Source of the DNA: Multivorans sp965116445
Lineage (GTDB): Bacteria; Acidobacteriota; Thermoanaerobaculia; Multivoradales; Multivoraceae
Assembly (NCBI GenBank): GCA_965116445.1
Contig: OZ220688.1
Location: 1,984,001-2,048,000 of the forward strand
Direction: 5' to 3'
Length of the DNA: 64,000 bases
The notes under the pieces were generated by a model, which saw nothing but the letters and a program-made list of their open reading frames with translations, was not told the DNA's origin and searched no databases. Below, piece by piece: positions 19,918 through 28,654 of the stretch. Positions within the stretch are counted from its first letter, which is position 1. Each line of letters opens with the position of its first letter. The translations under genes and the position numbers were made by a program.

Positions 19918-20946
19918 ATGCTCCACCGCTCCGCGCCGGGTCGCCGACCGCTGCTGTTCGCCGTTTTGCTCCCCCTGCTGGCCGCCTCAGGTGCGCTCGG
20001 GCAGACCGTGACCGTCTGCACACCGGCCTTCTTCGAGGACGCTCTGGCGGACCTGGAGAACGAACACGAGAACCTCGACCTGGTCTCCATCGGGGAAGAT
20101 CTCGACCCGAGCGACTGCGACGGGCTGATCGCGGGCTACCGCGGCATCGAGAACTTCCTGGTCGCCGACAGCAAGCTGCGCTGGATCCAGAGCAACTCGG
20201 CCGGCGTCGAGGGCTTCCTCGCGATTCCCGACCTGCGCGACAGCGACATCGTGCTGACGAACGCGAAGATCATCCAGGGGCCCGAGATCGCCGACCATGC
20301 CTTCGCCCTGCTGCTGAACTTCACCCGCAACATCAAGGCCTTCAACGCCCAGATGCCCGAGGGCTGGAACACGGACCGCGAGTTGCCGATGATCGAGCTC
20401 AGAGGCAAGACGGCGCTCGTCATCGGCCTCGGCGGGATCGGCACCCAGATCGCGCAGCGTGCCGCGGCCTTCGGCATGACCGTGGTCGCGGTCGATCCGA
20501 AGGACGTCCCCATCCACCGCGACGTCGCCTACGTCGGCAAGCCGGACGAACTCGACGATCTGTTGCCCCGGGCCGACGTCGTCTTCTCCTCCGTGCCGCA
20601 TACGCCGGCAACGGAGGGCCTGATCGGTGAGCGCCAGTTCGAGCTGATGAAGCAGGACGTCTACTTCATCAACATCTCACGCGGGAAGATCGTCGACACG
20701 GACGCCCTCGTCGCGGCGCTCGAAAGCGGCAAGGTCCGCGCCGCCGGCCTCGACGTGACCGATCCCGAACCGCTGCCGACCGGCCATCCGCTGTGGACCA
20801 TGTCGAACGTGACGATCACGCCGCACCTGGCGACGATCTCGGACCGGCTGGAGGAGCGGCGGATGCAGTTGCTGCGCGACAACATCACCCGCTTCGCCAC
20901 CGGCAGACCGCTCCGCAACGTGATCGACAAGCAGGCCGGTTACTAG
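19918..20946 (+). CDS. D-2-hydroxyacid dehydrogenase family protein with a signal peptide
   Basis: This 342-residue NAD(P)-dependent dehydrogenase relates 2-keto and D-2-hydroxy acids. The Rossmann motif GLGGIG is at 170-175, and the catalytic residues Arg255 (NISRG), Glu284 (DPEPLP) and His303 (TPHLA) are all present. It opens with MLHRSAPGRRPLLFAVLLPL and an AASGALGQ cleavage site, a classical export signal that this normally cytosolic family lacks. It heads a tight operon with a VPS10/BNR protein and an alpha/beta hydrolase. How an exported dehydrogenase would obtain NAD(P) is unclear. Confidence 0.85.
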   Translation: MLHRSAPGRRPLLFAVLLPLLAASGALGQTVTVCTPAFFEDALADLENEHENLDLVSIGEDLDPSDCDGLIAGYRGIENFLVADSKLRWIQSNSAGVEGFLAIPDLRDSDIVLTNAKIIQGPEIADHAFALLLNFTRNIKAFNAQMPEGWNTDRELPMIELRGKTALVIGLGGIGTQIAQRAAAFGMTVVAVDPKDVPIHRDVAYVGKPDELDDLLPRADVVFSSVPHTPATEGLIGERQFELMKQDVYFINISRGKIVDTDALVAALESGKVRAAGLDVTDPEPLPTGHPLWTMSNVTITPHLATISDRLEERRMQLLRDNITRFATGRPLRNVIDKQAGY

Positions 20947-20980
20947 GAGGTTGTGCAGCGGCATCGGCGCGCTGACGCGC

Positions 20981-23900
20981 ATGGAACAGGCCCCCTGCCG
21001 GGTGCGCCGGCGTCCCCGCCGGCTGTTGCCGCAGGCGTGCGCCCTCCTCGCGCTCCTGCTCATTGCCGCCTCCGCGGCCGCCCAGCCCCAGCCGGGAGCG
21101 GCCGCGGACGATCCGGCGGGGCTGCTGGACGCCTTCGCCCTCCGCCACATCGGCCCGATCGGCAATCGGGTCTCCGCAGTCTCCGGCGTCCCCGGGGATC
21201 CCCGAACCTGGTACGCGGGCGCCGCGTCGGGCGGTCTCTGGCGCAGCACGGACGGCGGCACGGCTTGGGAGCCGATTTTCGACCGCGAGGACGCCGCGTC
21301 GATCGGCGCGATCGCGGTAGCGCCTTCCGACCCGAACGTCGTCTGGGTCGGCACCGGCGAGAGCTTCATCCGCAGCAACATCTCGATCGGCAACGGCGTC
21401 TACCGCTCCACGGACCGGGGCGACAGCTTCAAGCACCTCGGGCTCGAGCTCACCGGCCGCATCGGACGGATTCTCGTCCACCCGGACGACCCGGACACCG
21501 CGCTGGTCGCGGCACTCGGCCACGCCTACGGACCGCAGGACCGGGACGAAGCGGCCCGCGGCGTCTTCCGCACGACCGACGGCGGCGCCACCTGGGAGCA
21601 CGTCCTCTTCACCAATGCGGACACCGGCGCGATCGACCTCGCCTTTGCGCCCGACAACCCGCGGACCGTTTACGCCGCGGCCTGGCAGATCGAGATTCGC
21701 ACCTCCGGCCGCACCAGCGGCGGCCCGGGAAGCGGCATCTACCGTTCCACGGACGGCGGCGACACCTGGGCGCGGCTTGAAGGCCCCGGTCTGCCGGCCC
21801 CGCCGCTGGGCAAGATCGGTCTCGCCGTGTCAGCCGACGACCCGGACCGGGTCTACGCCCTGATCGAGACGAGCTCGAACCGTGACTTCGCCCCCTCCGA
21901 CCCCTTCGCGGGCGTCCTCTGGCGCTCCGACGACCGGGGGGACTCATGGCGTCTGGTCAGCCGCGACCTGAACCTGATCACGCGGCCGCTCTACTACACG
22001 CGGATGGCCGCGGCGCCCGACCGCGCGGACGAGATCACCTTCGTCGCGACGCGGCAGTCCGTGTCGCTCGACGGCGGCCGCACAGTGGCCTCGGAGGGTT
22101 TCGATCAACCCGGCTGGGACCACCACGACATCTGGATCGATCCGCTCGACCCGGACAGCAGAATCGTCGGCCACGACGGCGGGGTCAGCGTAACGAACGA
22201 CCGCGGACGTTCCTGGTACCGGCCGCAACTGCCGATCGCCCAGATGTACCACGTCTCGACCGACGATCGCGTGCCCTACTTCGTCTACAGCAACCGCCAG
22301 GACGGACCCTCGATGCGCGGACCGAGCCGCGTCCTCTACGGAGGTCGCACTCGGGGCATCCCGGTCGGCGAATGGCACTCGGTCGGCGGCTGCGAGGTCG
22401 GCTTCTCGATGGTCCACCGCGCCGATCCGAACCTGGTCTGGACCGGCTGCTACGACGGCCAGCTCGAGCTCTACGATCTCGGCTCCGGGCAGGCCCGCGA
22501 CGTCAGCGTCTGGCCCCTGGCGATCGAGGGGTCACCCGCGTCGGACCTGGAGTACCGCTTTCAGTGGACGGCGCCGTTCGCCACCTCGCCGCACGATCCG
22601 GAAGCCGTCTACACCGGCAGCCAGTACGTCCACCGCAGCCGCGATCGAGGCCAGAGCTGGGAACGGATCTCGCCCGACCTGACGACCGCCGACCCGGCGC
22701 TCATGGGGCGGACCGGCGGCCTGACCCTCGACGACGCCGGCCCGACGATCGCGCCGGTCGTCTTCGCAATCGCCGAGAGTCCAGTCGAGCCGGGCCTTAT
22801 CTGGGCCGGCACGAACGACGGCCAGGTCCAGTTGACACGCGACGGCGGCGCGACCTGGACGAACGTGACGGCGAACCTCCCCGACCTGACGCCGCTCGGC
22901 ACCGTCCGCAACATCGACCCGTCCGACAGGGGCGCCGGCACGGCCTACGTGGCGATCGACCGTCACCAGGAGGGCGACACGACGCCCTACGTGTTCCGCA
23001 CGAACGACTTCGGTGCGACCTGGACCGACCTCGCCGAGTCGCTGCCCCGCGGTCCGCTCGCCAACGTCCACGCGATCCGCGAGGATCCGGAGCAGCCCGG
23101 GCTCCTGTTCCTCGGGACCGAGAACGCGCTCCACGTCTCCTTCGACAACGGCGCAAGCTGGCGGAGCCTTTCCCGCCGCAGCGACGGCGAGCCGAACCTG
23201 CCTCCCGCCCCGGTGCACTGGATCGAGGTTCAGGAACACTTCGACGACCTGGTCGTGGCGACCTACGGGCGGGGCATCTGGATCCTCGACGACCTGACGC
23301 CGCTGCGCGAGATCGCCCGGGGGCTCACAGGCCGCGGGCCGACCCTGCTGCCGCCCCGGGCTGCCTACCGTTTCCGCACGCGCGGCGCGCCGATGGCCCA
23401 GCCCGACGTGCCCGCGACCGGCACGAATCCGCCCTACGGCGCTCTGCTGCACTACTGGATCCCCGAACGGCGTGAACGCGCTGCGAGCGGCGCAGCGGCC
23501 ACAGTGGACGCCCGCGACGCCGGCGACGCTCCGGCCCCGGCGGACGAAGCCGGACCGCCAGACGGCGTCGCCGCGGGCAGCGCGTCGATTCGCATCCGGG
23601 ACGCCCGCGGCCAACTCGTCCGCACCTTGGACGACCTGCCCACGACTCCCGGCCTCCACCGCCTGGCCTGGGACCTGCGCCACGACCCGACCACCGAGGT
23701 CCGGCTGCGCTCGAAGCCGGACGAACGACCCGACTGGGTGTTGCCGGAGCGCGGTTGGCGGCCTCTGCCCGATGGCGGACGCGTCTCCTTGCTGGCGGAC
23801 CCGGGCAGCTACCGGATCGAGCTCGTGCTCCCGGACGGCGGCGCCGAGGCGGTGGGGGGCGACCGCGAGGGCGAGCGCGCGCCGGTCTCGGCCGTCGATC

Positions 23901-24409
23901 TGGAGATCCTCCTCGACCCGGACTCCACCGCCTCCGCCACCGACTTGGCCGCGCAGCAGGATCTGCTCGCCTCGATCCGCGACGGCATCGAACGAGCCGC
24001 CGGCATCCTGAACGAGGCCGAGCGCCTCCGCCGCGACCTGCGGCAGCTCGAGGAGCGCCTGATGGAAGGCGGCGGCGCCGTGGATGTCTCCGAAGCGGTC
24101 AACCGGACCTCCTCCCTGCGGCAGGAACTCCGGGCGATCGAAGAGGCGTTCTTCGATCTCCGGCTGACCGGAACAGGCCAGGACTCCCTGCGCTGGCCGC
24201 GCCGCCTCTACGCGCGGCTCACCTACCTGGCGCGGTCCGTCGGCCAGGCCGACGCCCGGCCCACGGATCAGCAGGCCGCGGTGTGGCAGATGCTCCGGGG
24301 CCAGCTCGCCGAGCAGGAAGAACGTTTCGCGGCTACGCTTGCCGGCCCGCTGGCGGACCTGAACCGGACTCTCGCCGCAGGCGGCGTCCCGCTGGTGGAT
24401 CCCCCGTAG
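20981..24409 (+). CDS. Exported VPS10/sortilin-like BNR-repeat beta-propeller protein
   Basis: This protein of about 1142 residues has a signal peptide (ALLALLLIAASAAAQ) and many BNR/Asp-box repeats (S-T-D-G-G-x-x-W) at GGLWRSTDGGTAWEP, GVYRSTDRGDSFKH, GVFRTTDGGATWEH, GIYRSTDGGDTWAR and LTRDGGATWTN. It forms two linked beta-propellers, then a C-terminal region with a Pro-rich strand segment and a helical bundle (ERAAGILNEAERLRRDLRQL). Such proteins are often annotated as glycosyl hydrolases, but no sialidase catalytic set is seen. ATG 20981 was chosen; AGGAGG at 20945-20950 abuts a TTG at 20951, so the start is uncertain. Confidence 0.82.
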   Translation: MEQAPCRVRRRPRRLLPQACALLALLLIAASAAAQPQPGAAADDPAGLLDAFALRHIGPIGNRVSAVSGVPGDPRTWYAGAASGGLWRSTDGGTAWEPIFDREDAASIGAIAVAPSDPNVVWVGTGESFIRSNISIGNGVYRSTDRGDSFKHLGLELTGRIGRILVHPDDPDTALVAALGHAYGPQDRDEAARGVFRTTDGGATWEHVLFTNADTGAIDLAFAPDNPRTVYAAAWQIEIRTSGRTSGGPGSGIYRSTDGGDTWARLEGPGLPAPPLGKIGLAVSADDPDRVYALIETSSNRDFAPSDPFAGVLWRSDDRGDSWRLVSRDLNLITRPLYYTRMAAAPDRADEITFVATRQSVSLDGGRTVASEGFDQPGWDHHDIWIDPLDPDSRIVGHDGGVSVTNDRGRSWYRPQLPIAQMYHVSTDDRVPYFVYSNRQDGPSMRGPSRVLYGGRTRGIPVGEWHSVGGCEVGFSMVHRADPNLVWTGCYDGQLELYDLGSGQARDVSVWPLAIEGSPASDLEYRFQWTAPFATSPHDPEAVYTGSQYVHRSRDRGQSWERISPDLTTADPALMGRTGGLTLDDAGPTIAPVVFAIAESPVEPGLIWAGTNDGQVQLTRDGGATWTNVTANLPDLTPLGTVRNIDPSDRGAGTAYVAIDRHQEGDTTPYVFRTNDFGATWTDLAESLPRGPLANVHAIREDPEQPGLLFLGTENALHVSFDNGASWRSLSRRSDGEPNLPPAPVHWIEVQEHFDDLVVATYGRGIWILDDLTPLREIARGLTGRGPTLLPPRAAYRFRTRGAPMAQPDVPATGTNPPYGALLHYWIPERRERAASGAAATVDARDAGDAPAPADEAGPPDGVAAGSASIRIRDARGQLVRTLDDLPTTPGLHRLAWDLRHDPTTEVRLRSKPDERPDWVLPERGWRPLPDGGRVSLLADPGSYRIELVLPDGGAEAVGGDREGERAPVSAVDLEILLDPDSTASATDLAAQQDLLASIRDGIERAAGILNEAERLRRDLRQLEERLMEGGGAVDVSEAVNRTSSLRQELRAIEEAFFDLRLTGTGQDSLRWPRRLYARLTYLARSVGQADARPTDQQAAVWQMLRGQLAEQEERFAATLAGPLADLNRTLAAGGVPLVDPP

Positions 24410-24412
24410 ACC

Positions 24413-25354
24413 GTGACCGCATCCGATCCGCCTCTCCTCATCGAGCCGGCTTTGGTCCGGCAGCGGCGCATCGAGGCCAGCGGCACCGAGCTCGAGGTCT
24501 ACGAGTGGGGCCCGGACGACGCTCCGGCGATCCTCCTGGCGCACGGCATCCAGGACTTCGCGCTGACGCTCGCGCCGGTAGCCGAAGCCTTCGCCGCCGA
24601 CCACCGGGTCGTCGCCTACGACCTGCGCGGCCACGGCGAGAGCGCGCACCCGGGCATCTACACGATGGCGCATCACATCGCCGACCTGCACGCCGTGCTC
24701 CTCGACGCCGAACTCGAGCGGCCGATCGTGATCGGCCACAGCCTGGGAGGCCAGGTCGTCGCCCAGTGGGCGGGCATCTTCGCCGAGCTGCCGCGCGCCG
24801 TCGTCCTGATCGAAGGTCTCGGCCCGCCCTACGCGCTGAACCGCTTCCCCGAAACCGTCAAGCAGAAACGGGCCCGGAATGCGATCGAGTCGCTGACCCA
24901 CCCGCGCCAGCACCGGCTGGTCGCCTCTTCCGACCACGCCTGGGATCTCCTGAAGCGCGTCCATCCCCGTCTCGACCCGGACCGCGCCCGCGAGTTCGTC
25001 GATCTGGGCACCCGCCCCCTTGCCAACGGCGGCCTGGAGTGGAAGTGGGATCCGCAGGTCGTCACGACCTGGATGTCGAACGTGCCGGAGGCCTCCGAGG
25101 AACGCTGGTCCTGGGTTACCTGCCCGGCGCTGATCCTCACCGCCGCCCTGGCGAACGAGTTCTGGAGCGGCCGCCGCGGCGTCGACGAGCAGCACGCAAC
25201 CCCCGAACCCGACGAGATCGCCCGCCGCGTCGCCCTGTTCCGCCGCGGCGAACACGAGGAGATCGAAGGCGCCGGCCACATGGTCCACTACGACGTACCG
25301 GACCGCCTCGTGGCGACGATCCGCCGGTTCCTGGACCGGCTGCCGCCAGCGTAG
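24413..25354 (+). CDS. Alpha/beta hydrolase
   Basis: This 313-residue hydrolase starts at GTG 24413, four bases after the VPS10 stop. The nucleophile elbow GHSLGGQ places Ser110. An oxyanion-type HGIQDF lies at 44-49, the strand motif VVAYDLRGHGES follows, and the terminal GAGHMVHYD supplies the His. It is cytosolic with no signal peptide. The substrate is unknown; the position suggests co-expression with the two exported proteins upstream. Confidence 0.9.
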   Translation: MTASDPPLLIEPALVRQRRIEASGTELEVYEWGPDDAPAILLAHGIQDFALTLAPVAEAFAADHRVVAYDLRGHGESAHPGIYTMAHHIADLHAVLLDAELERPIVIGHSLGGQVVAQWAGIFAELPRAVVLIEGLGPPYALNRFPETVKQKRARNAIESLTHPRQHRLVASSDHAWDLLKRVHPRLDPDRAREFVDLGTRPLANGGLEWKWDPQVVTTWMSNVPEASEERWSWVTCPALILTAALANEFWSGRRGVDEQHATPEPDEIARRVALFRRGEHEEIEGAGHMVHYDVPDRLVATIRRFLDRLPPA

Positions 25355-25405
25355 CGGCCCACTTGGCTCACCGTCGCCATCGGCGGTTTCCGCCACGGAA
25401 TCGAC

Positions 25406-25434
25406 TTGAAGGTAGCCCCGGCAAGTCCTATAGT
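25406..25434 (+). promoter_or_regulatory. Sigma70-type promoter with both hexamers
   Basis: TTGAAG at 25406-25411 and TATAGT at 25429-25434 are separated by exactly 17 bp. A start site 7 nt downstream would fall at about 25441, immediately before GTG 25442. This is one of the best promoters in the window and drives the small gene plus DUF2335. Confidence 0.6.
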
Positions 25435-25441
25435 TCGGAGC

Positions 25442-25687
25442 GTGAAGGGGGTAGAGACCTTGAAGAAGCACTTCCGAGCCCCTCGGGAGCAGTGGTGGCG
25501 GGATGACGGCACGGCGCTGCGCGGCGATTGGACCGCAGTGGGCGCCGATGTCTACAGCGCCACGGCTCGCATCGAGAGAGAGGTTCTGGAATGCCGCGAA
25601 AGAAGCCGAACCAGCGCCGAGGCCGGGAAGGCTCGCCGATCGTCGTCCGCGACGAGTCAGGACAAGCCTCCGAGAGCATCTCGCTAA
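25442..25687 (+). CDS. Small conserved-looking protein upstream of DUF2335
   Basis: The reading frame begins at GTG 25442, or at TTG 25460 with GGGGG about 10 nt upstream. The first part, LKKHFRAPREQWWRDDGTAL followed by RGDWTAVGADVYSATARIE, looks structured and protein-like. The last 30 residues overlap the DUF2335 gene in another frame and are Arg/Ser-rich, so the conserved portion may end near 25590. The function is unknown. Similar short partners beside DUF2335 genes are remembered, not verified. Confidence 0.45.
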   Translation: MKGVETLKKHFRAPREQWWRDDGTALRGDWTAVGADVYSATARIEREVLECRERSRTSAEAGKARRSSSATSQDKPPRASR

Positions 25688-25959
25688 GCGCCCAGTACAG
25701 CGGCCCACTACCGCTGCCCGAACACTTCGCCAAGTACGACCAGGCGCTCCCCGGCGTCGCGGACCGCATTCTGACGATGGCCGAGGTTGAAGGCCGTCAG
25801 CGACGCCTCCGGGCGTTGATCGAGACAGTGGTCTACGCTGGCGTCGCTGTTGGCGCCATCGCCTTCTCCGTCTTTCGTCTCTGGAGCGACGACGTGATCT
25901 CCGTTGCGATCATCGGCGCGGCCGGTCTGCTGGCCGTGGCCCTTCGGCGCGGGTTCTGA
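25591..25959 (+). CDS. DUF2335 membrane protein
   Basis: This 122-residue protein was started at ATG 25591, after a GAGAGAGG ribosome region. The DUF2335 signature is YSGPLPLPEHFAKYDQALPG followed by VADRILTMAEVEGRQRR. Two C-terminal transmembrane helices follow (VVYAGVAVGAIAFSVFRLW and ISVAIIGAAGLLAVAL). The Lys/Arg-rich N-terminus is probably cytosolic. The family has no assigned function; its members often occur in phage-like or mobile neighbourhoods. Confidence 0.8.
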   Translation: MPRKKPNQRRGREGSPIVVRDESGQASESISLSAQYSGPLPLPEHFAKYDQALPGVADRILTMAEVEGRQRRLRALIETVVYAGVAVGAIAFSVFRLWSDDVISVAIIGAAGLLAVALRRGF

Positions 25960-25978
25960 CCGTCCCGGCTCGTCCGCG

Positions 25979-27028
25979 TCACTCCACGATACGGCGCAAC
26001 AGGTCGGCCAGGCGGTAGCCGGCCAGGGCGGCACGGCGGAGTGAAGTGTCGTAGGCCAGGTCGGCGTAGGCGGCTGACGGCGCCTCGCCGCGGGCGAGAT
26101 CCGGCGGATAGAGCGACGTGCGGACGATCTCGTTGGACTCCCTTGCCCAGGCTTCGAAGTCGCCGGACTTGAGGTTCGCGCGGACCGCGTCGTCGAGGGG
26201 ATGGCGGGTGCGGGCCTCGGCGGCGACCCGGTCCTTGTGGGCCTCGTACTCTGCGTCGCGCGCTTCTCCGAAGGCTCGCCAGAACCGCTCGGGCGGCGGC
26301 TCGCCGGACCCCGAGGCGAATCCGGCAAGCGCCTGCTGCCGGTGTTGGGCCCGGAAGCCGCCGTCCAGCGCGCCGTCCCAGAAGGCGTGGAGGTTGCGGT
26401 TCCACTCGTCGAGGCCGAAGCCGTTGCCGCCGCGGTCGCCTTCCCGTTCGTCACGACGCTCGGTGACGCGGGACGCCGCGTGCAGAGGCTGGTGGACGTC
26501 GCCGACGAGGTGGAAGATCCAGGCGAGGTGAATCGCGCGCTTGTCCGGCCGGCCGGAGGTGTCGGCGACAGAGCGCGCAAGTTCGACCAACTGGCTCACG
26601 GCATTCGGCTCCGGCACCGGCAGGTCCGTGTCGTGGGCCGAGCCGTCGGCCCCCTGGCGCCAGGTCCAGCCGATGTAGTGCCACGTCGGCCGGTTGTACT
26701 TGTCGAGCGAGCGCGCGAGGTCGGGCCAGTAGGCGGCACGCTCGAACAGGATGCGGTCGCCGTCTTCGGCGCTCTCGGCGTCCCCGAGCCGATAGGCGAA
26801 GCGGCCGCAGCCGCGGCGACGGTCCTGATTCAGATCCAGGCAGTGCATCAGCGAGTCGTCCGGCGCCTGCCGGAACAACGCCACGACGCGCTCCCGGACC
26901 TCCGGTTCGAGTTCCTGCCAGGCGATCCGGGCAATGAGTTCGTGGCCGAAATCGTTCCAGGCGTGGGCGGGCGTCGTCGCGGCCAGGGCGACTGCCACGG
27001 CGAGCGGGAGGGCTCGTAGCAAGGACAT
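25979..27028 (-). CDS. S1/P1 nuclease family protein, secreted
   Basis: This 349-residue zinc-dependent nuclease cleaves single-stranded nucleic acids. A signal peptide ends at PAHA, so the mature protein starts at Trp (WNDFGHELIARIAW), as needed because the N-terminal Trp binds zinc in P1. Further ligands are in RPTWHYIGWTW, HLAWIFHLVGDVHQPLHAAS and the GGNGF...NLHAFWDGAL segment. The ATG at 27028 lies 6 nt after a TACACT box, so the mRNA is probably leaderless. It is probably used for nucleotide scavenging. Confidence 0.92.
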   Translation of the reverse strand: MSLLRALPLAVAVALAATTPAHAWNDFGHELIARIAWQELEPEVRERVVALFRQAPDDSLMHCLDLNQDRRRGCGRFAYRLGDAESAEDGDRILFERAAYWPDLARSLDKYNRPTWHYIGWTWRQGADGSAHDTDLPVPEPNAVSQLVELARSVADTSGRPDKRAIHLAWIFHLVGDVHQPLHAASRVTERRDEREGDRGGNGFGLDEWNRNLHAFWDGALDGGFRAQHRQQALAGFASGSGEPPPERFWRAFGEARDAEYEAHKDRVAAEARTRHPLDDAVRANLKSGDFEAWARESNEIVRTSLYPPDLARGEAPSAAYADLAYDTSLRRAALAGYRLADLLRRIVE

Positions 27029-27034
27029 GGAGCG

Positions 27035-27042
27035 AGTGTAAC
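27035..27042 (-). promoter_or_regulatory. -10 box placed for a leaderless S1/P1 nuclease mRNA
   Basis: The minus strand reads GTTACACT, then CGCTCC, then the ATG. A normal spacing from the -10 puts +1 on the A of the start codon. Confidence 0.5.
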
Positions 27043-27115
27043 GAGAACGGCGCACCCACTGTGTCGGTTGATAAAGTGCGCGCCGGTCCGATCCCCGGCG
27101 AGAGCCTGCTCCACC

Positions 27116-28648
27116 GTGTCCAGCGTTCAGAACTTCACGCTCTACGACGTTCTCGTCCGCAACCAGGCGGCGTTCGGCGACCGGCTCGCCCTGGTCGCCG
27201 AGGACGGCGAGGAGCGAAGCTTCGCCAAACTGCGGAGCCGGGTGGACGCGCTGGCCGCGGGCCTCGACGGTCTCGGCCTTGTCGCTGGCGACCGGCTCGC
27301 CGTCCTCGCCCAGAACTCGGCGGCGTACGTCGAGCTCTACTTCGCCTGTGCCCGCCAGGGGATCGTCGTCTACCCGGTGAACTGGCGGCTGCAGCCGAGC
27401 GAGATCGAACTCCTGATCCGCGAACGGGCGAAACCGCGAGCCTTCGTGGTCGGCCCCGACTTCCTGGACGCCGTACCGGGCGGCCCCGGCGACGAGGCGA
27501 TTCCCCACTGGTTCCAGTTCGGCGACGACCCGGCATCGGGCTACGGGTCCCTCGACTCGCTCTACGTGGACGCTGGCGCGGGCGCCAGGTTGCCGCGCCC
27601 CGAGGTGGCGGCGGACGAACCGTTCGCGGTCATCGCAACCGCGGCCGTCGACGTGATTCCGCGCGGCGCCCTGCTCAGCCACTCGAACCTGGTCTCGGCC
27701 AACCTGCAGGAAATCGCGTCTCTGGGCCTGGACGGTTCGGACCGCAACCTGGTCGCCCTGCCGCTCTTTCACATCGCCGCGCTTGGCCACCTGCTGAGCG
27801 TTCTCCACGCCGGCGGCGCGAACGTGATCACGGCAAAGTACGACCCTTCCCAGGCCGTCGAGCTGATCGACCGCCACAAGATCACGATGATCAGCGACTT
27901 TCCGCCGGTGCTCACCACTCTGCTCGACGCGGCGGCCGAGGCCGGCAGCCGCCTGCCCAGCCTCCGGCACGTGACCGGCCTCGACGCACCGGCGACGATG
28001 GAGCGGCTGCACAAGGAGACCGACGCCACCTTCTGGGCCGGCTTCGGTCAATGCGAGACGAGCGGCTTCGTGACGATCCAGAACGCCCGCGAGCGCCTGG
28101 GCTGCGCCGGCAAGGCGGCCGAACTCTGCAGCGTACGCCTGGTCGACGACGACGAACGCGAAGTGCCCGCCGGCGAGGACGGAGAGATCGTGGTCCGTGG
28201 ACCGCTCGTGTTCCTGGGCTACGACGGCCAGCCCGAGGTCACCGCGCACACCTTCCGGGGCGGCTGGCACCACACCGGCGACATCGGCCGTTTCGACGAA
28301 GAGGGCAACCTCTTCTACGTCGCCCGCAAGCCCGAGAAGGAACTGATCAAGCCGGGCGGCGAGAACGTCTATCCGGCGGAGGTCGAGGCCGCGATCCTCG
28401 AACTGGACGCCGTCCGCGGCGCCTGCGTGTTCGGGGTCAGCGACGACCGCTGGGGCGAGGCGATCCGCGCGGTCGTCGAAGCGGACGCCGAAGCCGGCCT
28501 CGACCAGGAAGCCGTGCGCGAGCACATCGGCTCGCGCATCGCCCGGTTCAAGCGCCCGCGCGACGTGATCTTCACCAGCGAACTGCCCCGCTCGGACAAG
28601 GGCGAGGTCGACCGAGCCGCGGTCAAGGAACGCTGGGGAGAGACCTAG
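27116..28648 (+). CDS. Acyl-CoA synthetase-like adenylate-forming protein
   Basis: This 510-residue class I AMP-forming ligase-like protein starts at GTG 27116 (VSSVQNFTLYDVLVRNQAAF). It has conserved A5 and later motifs: FWAGFGQCETSG, HTGDIGRFDEEGNLFYVARK and the catalytic-Lys region PRSDKGEVDRA. The phosphate-binding loop, normally TSGTTGxPKG, is replaced by IATAAVDVIPRGALLSH. A branch of the superfamily carries that variant, so ATP handling may differ. It is followed closely by a PfkB kinase gene. The substrate is unknown. Confidence 0.85.
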   Translation: MSSVQNFTLYDVLVRNQAAFGDRLALVAEDGEERSFAKLRSRVDALAAGLDGLGLVAGDRLAVLAQNSAAYVELYFACARQGIVVYPVNWRLQPSEIELLIRERAKPRAFVVGPDFLDAVPGGPGDEAIPHWFQFGDDPASGYGSLDSLYVDAGAGARLPRPEVAADEPFAVIATAAVDVIPRGALLSHSNLVSANLQEIASLGLDGSDRNLVALPLFHIAALGHLLSVLHAGGANVITAKYDPSQAVELIDRHKITMISDFPPVLTTLLDAAAEAGSRLPSLRHVTGLDAPATMERLHKETDATFWAGFGQCETSGFVTIQNARERLGCAGKAAELCSVRLVDDDEREVPAGEDGEIVVRGPLVFLGYDGQPEVTAHTFRGGWHHTGDIGRFDEEGNLFYVARKPEKELIKPGGENVYPAEVEAAILELDAVRGACVFGVSDDRWGEAIRAVVEADAEAGLDQEAVREHIGSRIARFKRPRDVIFTSELPRSDKGEVDRAAVKERWGET

Positions 28649-28654
28649 ACGGTC

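Noticed and set aside
22532..25708. A minus-strand open frame of over 1000 codons opposite the VPS10 protein and hydrolase
   Set aside because: Its composition is low-complexity Arg/Gly/Ala with no domains, and the plus strand carries recognisable BNR repeats and a hydrolase.
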